Assembly (NCBI GenBank): GCA_023426435.1
Contig: JAFAAS010000148.1
Coordinates: 1-9,107 of the forward strand
Length of the DNA: 9,107 nucleotides
Origin: Verrucomicrobiota bacterium
GTDB lineage: Bacteria > Verrucomicrobiota > Verrucomicrobiia > Opitutales > Opitutaceae
Direction: 5' to 3'
Below are positions 1 to 5,150 of the stretch, piece after piece (within the stretch, counting starts at the first letter, position 1; every line of letters begins with the position of its first letter). The translations under genes were made by a program, and so were the position numbers. The notes under the pieces were generated by a model. It was not told the origin of the DNA. It ran no database searches and saw nothing but the letters and a program-made list of their open reading frames with translations.

Positions 1-84
1 TGTCATTCTGAGCGTAGCGAAGAATCCAGGGCGACGATCGGCCGCGGACGCACACGTGGATTCTTCGCTGCGCTCAGAATGACA
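1..84. repeat. Long inverted repeat (28-bp stem, 28-nt loop), REP-like palindrome
   Basis: Bases 1-28 and 57-84 are reverse complements except at one position (T15 opposite G70), which is still a G-U pair in RNA. The arms begin TGTCATTCTGAGCG and end in AAGAATCCA, and the GC-rich loop is bases 29-56. It lies 49 nt past the stop of the last gene of the minus-strand operon. The transcript could fold into a very stable hairpin that acts as an end-of-transcript or mRNA-stabilising structure. There is no T-run typical of an intrinsic terminator. From memory, similar TGTCATTCTGAGCG...GAAGAATC palindromes are dispersed in many intergenic regions of soil bacteria, which favours a REP/MITE-like mobile repeat over a gene-specific terminator. 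The left arm starts exactly at the window edge, so the element may extend further. Confidence 0.85.
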
Positions 85-132
85 GCCATCATTTGGCATT
101 CGAATTCCTAACGTTACTTGCGGGACACGACA
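85..132. other. Short intergenic stretch between the hairpin repeat and the last gene
   Basis: This 48-nt stretch is visibly more AT-rich than the coding DNA beside it. I see no promoter, small ORF or further repeat in it. It would form the 3' untranslated spacer of the operon mRNA. Confidence 0.5.
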
Positions 133-2241
133 CTAGTCTCGCTTCGCCCTTATCCGCGAAAACGCATCCGCGAGCGCCCGATCCAACACCGCCACGCTGA
201 TCGGTTTCGTGAGATGCGTCACGAAGCCCGCCTCGTTGCTCTCGGCCACGTCGCGCTCCATCCCATATCCCGTCAGCGCAATTCCAAACACGTCACGCCG
301 CTCGCGAATCTTCCGCATCAGGGAAAATCCATCGCCGTCCGGCAGCCCGATATCCGACAACACCAAGTCGAAAGCCTCGCGCGTCGCCGCCTCCAGCGCC
401 GCCGTCATCGTCCCCACCGCCACCACATCGAATCCGCGTCGAATCAACAGCTGCGTCAGCGGCGAACGCGTCGGCTCGTGATCCTCCACCAACAAAATTC
501 GTCCCGCCCGCTTCGCGCCGGCTGCCGCCTCATCTCCGTTCGACTTGCGCGCCCCACTCGGATGCGAGGGACGCGCGCCCGTGTCAGCCGGCTGGTGCAA
601 CGGCAGCCGCACCGTGAACTCCGATCCCTGATCCCGCCCGCGACTCGACGCTTCAATCTGCCCGCAATGCAGCTGCACCAAACTGCGACTGATCGCCAGC
701 CCCAGACCGAGCCCGCCAAACCGATGACTCCGCCCGTGCACCGCATGCTCGCCTTGCGAAAAAGCATCGAAGATCCGCGCAATCTCCGTCTCCGTGAGAC
801 CGATGCCCGTATCCGAAATCCGGATCTGAATCTCGTTTTTCGCCGGCAACTCCTCCGTCTGCACACGCACCCGCCCGCCTCTCGGCGTGAACTTGATCGC
901 GTTCTTCAGAATGTTCCAAAACACCTGCTGCAATCGCCCGCCGTCTCCGAGCAGCGCCGAGCGTCCCGCGTTGAGCGACAGCTCCAGCGTCAGTTCGCGC
1001 TCGCTCGCATCTGCGCGCACCATCGCCAGCGCATCCCGCAGGATCGCATGCACGTCCACCCGCTGCATCTCCAGCGATAGCTTGCCGTGCTCGATCTTCG
1101 TGAGATCCAGCAGATCGTCGATCAACCGCGCCTCGAGCAACGCATTCTTTTCGATCGCGCGAAACGCTTCCCGCGCGCTGGTGGGATAATCCGGATTCGC
1201 CGCCGAATCGCTCGCCAGCAACAGCACCGGATTCAAGGGCGTGCGCAATTCATGCGACAAAGCCGCGAGGAAATTATCCTTCGCCCGCGCCGCCGCCAGC
1301 GTCTCGCGCTCGCGCATGCTGCGATCGATCACGATCGCCACATAGCGCGCGATCCGCGCCAGCATCGTCACGCTCGCCTCCGGCAAATGCTCCACTTCGT
1401 AACTGCCGAACGACAGCAGCCCGATCAAACGCCCGCCGATCGCCAGCGGAAAAGCCACCGCCCCGCGCAGACCAATCTGTCGGAGCTTCGCCAGGTGCGC
1501 CGCCCGCGTCGTCGCCAAACTGAACTTCGCCGCTTCGCCAGGCTCCCAATCCTCCGCGTTCATCTCGAACCCCACGAGGCTCTCCCGCAAATGCGGCGGT
1601 ATCCCCGCGCTCGTGATCAACCGGAACCTCGCGCCTTCGGCGTCAAAGAGATAAGCCGCATGCGCATCCAGTCCCAGCGAGGGCGCCAGCGAGAGAAAAA
1701 TCGAAGCGAGGTCGTTGGCCGGATCGGACGACTGCAGGAGCTTGGACAACGCCGACGACAACAACCGGTCCGCCTCCTGCTGCCGGTGCAGGATGCTCGC
1801 CTGCCACTCGCGCTGCGTCACGTCCTCGATGATCGAAATCGTGCCCACCACCTTGCCGCCTTCCGGCAGCGGAGCGATCCGGGCCGTCTGCAGCATGAAC
1901 GGCACGTCCGCCTCGGGCGTCGTCGATGGCAGCGGCAGCAGGTATTGGTGCAACGCCGTCGAAAGCACACTGATCTCCCCCTTCAACGCCCGCTCAAACC
2001 GCTCGACCAGTCTCCCGCCCTCCAAATCCGGAAAGACTTCGAACAGACGCCGCCCCACCACGTTCTCCACCGCGAGCCCGCTTTGCGTCACCAGCCACTG
2101 GTTCCAGCTGCGAATCACCAGCTCCGCATCCGTCGTGAAAATCCCGAACGGCGCGATCTCGTGCATCCAAGCTCCCATCGCCGTGTCGGCGCTGAACGCC
2201 CCACGGGATCCCGCCGCCTCCGGCTCGCGATCTCCGCTCAT
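133..2241 (-). CDS. Soluble hybrid sensor histidine kinase (PAS-GAF-HisKA-HATPase-REC)
   Basis: From the ATG at 2241 the protein has 702 residues. An N-terminal PAS-like domain spans about 22-145, ending in the usual ...IIEDVTQRE. A GAF domain spans about 160-305. HisKA has the H-box SHELRTPLN with His330, and the ATPase domain has the N-box around Asn443/Asn447, G1 DTGIG at 477-481 and G2 GLGLGLA near 510-516. After a low-complexity linker comes a C-terminal receiver (about 581-698) with acidic Glu586/Asp587, phospho-acceptor Asp630, Thr657 and Lys679. All catalytic residues are present. There is no signal peptide or membrane segment, so it should sense a cytosolic cue. The ATG overlaps the cheC stop (ATGA, 2238-2241), the same junction type as elsewhere in the operon. 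An in-frame TTG at 2262 (709 residues) has a better-spaced AGGAG and is a real alternative. Its ligand and its phosphate partner cannot be read from the sequence. It may signal into or drain the Che pathway, but that is inference. Confidence 0.93.
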   Translation of the reverse strand: MSGDREPEAAGSRGAFSADTAMGAWMHEIAPFGIFTTDAELVIRSWNQWLVTQSGLAVENVVGRRLFEVFPDLEGGRLVERFERALKGEISVLSTALHQYLLPLPSTTPEADVPFMLQTARIAPLPEGGKVVGTISIIEDVTQREWQASILHRQQEADRLLSSALSKLLQSSDPANDLASIFLSLAPSLGLDAHAAYLFDAEGARFRLITSAGIPPHLRESLVGFEMNAEDWEPGEAAKFSLATTRAAHLAKLRQIGLRGAVAFPLAIGGRLIGLLSFGSYEVEHLPEASVTMLARIARYVAIVIDRSMRERETLAAARAKDNFLAALSHELRTPLNPVLLLASDSAANPDYPTSAREAFRAIEKNALLEARLIDDLLDLTKIEHGKLSLEMQRVDVHAILRDALAMVRADASERELTLELSLNAGRSALLGDGGRLQQVFWNILKNAIKFTPRGGRVRVQTEELPAKNEIQIRISDTGIGLTETEIARIFDAFSQGEHAVHGRSHRFGGLGLGLAISRSLVQLHCGQIEASSRGRDQGSEFTVRLPLHQPADTGARPSHPSGARKSNGDEAAAGAKRAGRILLVEDHEPTRSPLTQLLIRRGFDVVAVGTMTAALEAATREAFDLVLSDIGLPDGDGFSLMRKIRERRDVFGIALTGYGMERDVAESNEAGFVTHLTKPISVAVLDRALADAFSRIRAKRD

Positions 2242-2858
2242 TCCATCTGCCGTTTCTCCCAATGATCGAGCTCCTGCAGGAGCCGATCCAACGACGTGAT
2301 CCCCAAAACGATAACCAGGTAGCCCGTGACATTCCCGGCCCGCACGACGAACCGGGTGTGAATCATCAATCCGTAATGCAGTTGTGCGCCGGCTTGATGC
2401 GAAACCTCTTCGAGCAACTCCGGCACACTCTGCACCTTCATCTGCGGCACCGCGAAATGAAGATGCACGCGTAATAGATTCCCGAATACGCCAAGGCAGG
2501 CATTCAGCAAGATATTGCCTACTTCGGTGACAATCTCGCGGGCGCTCGAATCGAACTCGTCCACCGTCATCCGATCATCGGTCAGCAATCGGCTCAGCAC
2601 CACGGCCGCGCGTTCGTCCATCATCAACAGCGCGCGCCCCGAGAACGGGCCCGAAAACATCTGGCTCACACTCGCGACGTCGTCGTCGATCAACGACTCC
2701 AGCGCCGGTCCGATCTCCGCGATCGGCAGCATCGACACCTGCGGCACCTCGAGCGTGATGCGATATCCCGTCAGTTCCGAAAGCGCGCCCGCGGCCCGCC
2801 CATAGCCAATATTGATCAGCTCGGTCAGCGTATCCTTCTGCGCGAGGTTCAGCTCCAT
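2238..2858 (-). CDS. cheC: CheC-type CheY-phosphate phosphatase
   Basis: This 206-residue protein is about the length of Thermotoga maritima CheC. It carries the CheC/FliY/CheX phosphatase signature D/S-x3-E-x2-N-x22-P twice. The first copy is complete: Asp9, Glu13, Asn16, Pro39, in the helix containing TELINIG. The second has Glu112, Asn115 and Pro138 in the helix containing TEVGNILLN, but Glu108 where Asp or Ser is usual. In this family the Glu and Asn of each helix position water for removal of phosphate from CheY-P in the cytoplasm. The gene starts inside the end of cheY (10-nt overlap), with GGGGG six bases before the ATG. That suggests coupled synthesis of the response regulator and its phosphatase. 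CheC is often activated by CheD, but no cheD is visible here. The two active-site helices and the length favour CheC over the single-site CheX. Confidence 0.93.
   Translation of the reverse strand: MELNLAQKDTLTELINIGYGRAAGALSELTGYRITLEVPQVSMLPIAEIGPALESLIDDDVASVSQMFSGPFSGRALLMMDERAAVVLSRLLTDDRMTVDEFDSSAREIVTEVGNILLNACLGVFGNLLRVHLHFAVPQMKVQSVPELLEEVSHQAGAQLHYGLMIHTRFVVRAGNVTGYLVIVLGITSLDRLLQELDHWEKRQME
2271..2275 (-). promoter_or_regulatory. Shine-Dalgarno-like AGGAG before the alternative TTG start of the hybrid kinase
   Basis: On the minus strand AGGAG ends 8 nt before a TTG at 2262 that is in frame with the kinase gene. The preferred ATG at 2241 has only a GGGAG (2256-2260) 14 nt away, which is too distant to be strong. 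The AGGAG lies within Leu-Gln-Glu-Leu codons of cheC, so it may be coincidental. It leaves the kinase start undecided between 2262 and 2241, a difference of seven residues outside any domain. Confidence 0.35.
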
Positions 2859-3229
2859 GTGGTGCCCCCATTCAGCACGGTCTCGATCGTCGCCGCCAGC
2901 GCGGCACGATTTACCGGCTTGTTCAGCAGGGCTTTCGCTCCGGCCGCTCGCACCTGCTCCGCCGTCGAAGTCTGGATATCCGCGGTCGCCACAATCACCT
3001 GCGCTTCAGGATTCATCTCTCGAATCTTGGTCAGCACCTCGAGGCCATACATCCCCGTCATCACCATATCGAGGATCACCACGTCGGGAGCGCTCAGGTA
3101 AAACCGCTCCAGCGCCTGCGCGCCATCGGTCGCCTCCTCCACCGAATGCCCCAGCACTTCCAAATGCTGCCTCAAGGTTCGGCGAGCCAGCGCCGAGTCG
3201 TCCACAATTAGGAATTTCTTTGGTGTCAT
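2849..3229 (-). CDS. cheY: CheY-like single-domain response regulator
   Basis: The protein is 126 residues, a stand-alone receiver domain with no output domain. The acidic pair Asp10/Asp11, phospho-acceptor Asp54 (VVILDMVMTGMYG), Thr82 and Lys104 (LLNKPV, with Pro105) are all present. It is expected to receive phosphate from CheA and act as the diffusible output, on a flagellar motor or another target. No motor gene is in the window, so the target is unknown. The open frame continues upstream to 3382. However, the domain starts at MTPKKFLIVDDS, and the ATG at 3229 overlaps the cheB stop as ATGA (3226-3229), with a purine-rich AAGAGG just upstream. That decides the start. The stop lies within the start of cheC, its likely phosphatase. 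Confidence 0.95.
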   Translation of the reverse strand: MTPKKFLIVDDSALARRTLRQHLEVLGHSVEEATDGAQALERFYLSAPDVVILDMVMTGMYGLEVLTKIREMNPEAQVIVATADIQTSTAEQVRAAGAKALLNKPVNRAALAATIETVLNGGTTWS

Positions 3230-4299
3230 ACGCCTCTTGTGATGGCTTGAGCCATGTCGTCCAACGGAACCACGGCATCGCTCAATCCTGCTTCCACTAC
3301 AGACCGCGGCATGCCGTAGATGACGCAACTTTTTTCCGCCTCCGCGATCACTTGGCCGCCCTTCGCTTTGACCCACGCGCAACCTTCTTTCCCATCCTCG
3401 CCCATCCCGGTCATCACCACCGCGAGCACGCGCTCTCCAAACGTTTCCGCCGCCGATCGGAATAACACATCCGCCGAAGGGCGATGAATCTTGTCCAGCG
3501 GCTGCACCGTGGTTTGCGCAACCACTTCATCCGCCGCAGTCCTGCGAAACACGAGATGCCGTCCCGCCGCCGCGATCAGCACGAGGCCGGGCCTCAACCC
3601 ATCGCCATCCGCCGCTTCCTTCACCGTGAGCGCGCAAATCTCGTTCAACTTCTCCGCATACAGAGCCGTGTAGCCAATCGGCATGTGCAACACGATCGCG
3701 ATCGGCACCGGAAAATCTGCCGGAAACAACGGCAGCATCCGCCGCAACGCCTGCGGCCCGCCCGTCGAAATCCCGATCACCACGATATCCGCCTTCTGCG
3801 CCCGCCACGTCGGCGCCACCGCGAGTCCCGAAGCCTCGGGAGTCAGTTCGCGCACCAGATTCTGCACCGGCACGCTCAACGCTCCGCGCACTTTCTCGAT
3901 CAACACATCGCGGACGTTCTTCAAATCGTCCGTCGCCAGCGCCGTCGGCTTCTGCACCACGTCGATCGCCCCGGCATTCAGCGCCTCCACCACTTCCACT
4001 TCGTCCTGCGACGCCGACGAGAGAATCAGGATCGGCAGCGGTTTCACCGCCATCTGCCGCCGCACGAACTCCACGCCGCTCATCCTCGGCATGCGCAAAT
4101 CGCTAATCACCAGATCCGGCTGCAACGCCGCCGTCTGCTCGAGCGCCTCCTCGCCATCTCGCGCCGCCCCCACCACTTCCACCTGATGATCGGTCGCAAA
4201 AATCTCCCGCACCACTTTTCGCGCGAATGCCGAATCGTCCACCACCAGCACGCGAACCGGCTTCCCCGCGCGCGGAGAATTTTCCTGCTGCTCGCTCAT
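3226..4299 (-). CDS. cheB: Chemotaxis response regulator / protein-glutamate methylesterase CheB
   Basis: This 357-residue protein has the usual two-domain layout and length. The receiver domain (about 15-130) has Asp21/Asp22, phospho-acceptor Asp67 (VISDLRMPRMSG), Ser94/Ser95 and Lys117 (QKP). A linker of about 40 residues leads to the methylesterase domain (about 170-350). Its catalytic triad is Ser178 in GISTGGP, His205 in VLHMP and Asp302 in MTGMGEDG. CheB removes methyl esters from receptor glutamates, and can deamidate glutamines, once it is phosphorylated by CheA. It opposes the adjacent cheR product. The ATG overlaps the cheR stop by 4 nt (ATGA, 4296-4299) and has an AGAGGG about six bases upstream. 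All key residues are intact, so an active enzyme is expected. Confidence 0.97.
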   Translation of the reverse strand: MSEQQENSPRAGKPVRVLVVDDSAFARKVVREIFATDHQVEVVGAARDGEEALEQTAALQPDLVISDLRMPRMSGVEFVRRQMAVKPLPILILSSASQDEVEVVEALNAGAIDVVQKPTALATDDLKNVRDVLIEKVRGALSVPVQNLVRELTPEASGLAVAPTWRAQKADIVVIGISTGGPQALRRMLPLFPADFPVPIAIVLHMPIGYTALYAEKLNEICALTVKEAADGDGLRPGLVLIAAAGRHLVFRRTAADEVVAQTTVQPLDKIHRPSADVLFRSAAETFGERVLAVVMTGMGEDGKEGCAWVKAKGGQVIAEAEKSCVIYGMPRSVVEAGLSDAVVPLDDMAQAITRGV

Positions 4300-5150
4300 G
4301 CCCGCCCTCTCTTCACATAAGCAAACGCGCCTTGCACATCCTCGAGCTCGAAGAGCGTCGTCAACTTCAACAACGACTCCGACGCCCCCACGAACAGGTA
4401 GCCTCCGACCGGCATCTGCGTCCCGAACGCCGCCACCACCCGCGCAATCGCCTCGCTCGAGAAATAGATGAAAACGTTCCGGCAGAAAATCGCCTGCACG
4501 TCGTTGATATCTGAATACGTCTGCGGTTCGACCAGATTCGCCCAGCGAAACGTCACCCGGTCCGCAATCCGGCGCGTGAGCAGATCGCCTTCCGGCGTCC
4601 GTTCGAAATACCGGGCGCGCAACGCCGGCGGCAGCGCCCGGAACGACCGCTCCCGATAAACCGCCTCGCGCGCCTTCGTCAGCGCCGCCTCGCTCGCATC
4701 GCTCGCCACGATCTCGATCGGGTGCCCGCCCCAGCCCGCTTCCTCGAGCGCGATCGCAATCGTGTAAGGCTCCTCACCCGTCGCACAGGCCGCGCTCCAG
4801 ATCCGCAGCGGTGCCGTCGTCTGCCGAAACCACGCCGGCACCACCTGCGCCGTCAACGCCTTGATCTGGTCCACCTCGCGCCAGAAATACGTCTCCTGCA
4901 CCGAAAAGGCGTCCATCACCCGGCGCCACTCCTCCGCCACGTCGTCGTATTTCAGTTTGTAGTAGTAATCCAGCAGCGACGCACTGCCCGTCGCCGCCAC
5001 GCGCTCCTGCAGCTTGTCGATCATCAGATCGAGCCGGTCCGATTCGAAATACGTGCCCGTTCGCTCATGCACGAGATCGCGCAAGAGCTTGGGCACCGGC
5101 TCTGGCACCGAGGAAAATGCAGGGGCGCCCGGCGCCCGGGTGGAGCTCAT
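4296..5150 (-). CDS. cheR: Chemotaxis protein methyltransferase CheR
   Basis: The 284-residue protein has the normal CheR size. An N-terminal helical region (about 18-85) precedes the SAM-dependent methyltransferase domain. Visible motifs are QETYFWRE at 85-92 (families usually have T-x-FFR), the SAM-binding loop IWSAACATGEEPY at 117-129, the acidic Asp151 after strand 2, FCRNVFIYF at 222-230 and GASESL at 255-260. It should methylate glutamates on the coiled-coil arms of the receptor encoded just upstream. No TPR or other tether domain follows the catalytic domain, unlike some CheR fusions. The ATG overlaps the receptor stop as ATGA (5147-5150). No clear Shine-Dalgarno is seen, so its translation probably depends on ribosomes finishing the receptor. 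Confidence 0.96.
   Translation of the reverse strand: MSSTRAPGAPAFSSVPEPVPKLLRDLVHERTGTYFESDRLDLMIDKLQERVAATGSASLLDYYYKLKYDDVAEEWRRVMDAFSVQETYFWREVDQIKALTAQVVPAWFRQTTAPLRIWSAACATGEEPYTIAIALEEAGWGGHPIEIVASDASEAALTKAREAVYRERSFRALPPALRARYFERTPEGDLLTRRIADRVTFRWANLVEPQTYSDINDVQAIFCRNVFIYFSSEAIARVVAAFGTQMPVGGYLFVGASESLLKLTTLFELEDVQGAFAYVKRGRA

Noticed and set aside
1..84. The inverted repeat as a classical intrinsic terminator
   Set aside because: No U-run follows the stem on either strand, and the stem is much longer than usual. A dispersed palindromic repeat is a better description, although it may still stop or stabilise transcripts.
1087..2265. Long plus-strand open frame (392 codons) opposite the hybrid kinase, with a similar one at 118-1080
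   Set aside because: Arg/Gln/His-rich translation without motifs, opposite a gene with intact kinase and receiver motifs. It is an antisense artefact of high GC.
3230..3382. A 51-residue N-terminal extension of CheY
   Set aside because: The extension lies wholly inside cheB in another frame and has no receiver-like sequence. The ATG at 3229 has the ATGA overlap and the domain begins right after it.
5121..5142. GC-rich tandem GGGCGCC motif just inside the cheR start, which might form a structure blocking translation
   Set aside because: It encodes an Ala-Pro-Gly-rich N-terminus and is short. In DNA of this base composition such words arise by chance, and there is no alternative pairing partner to support a switch.
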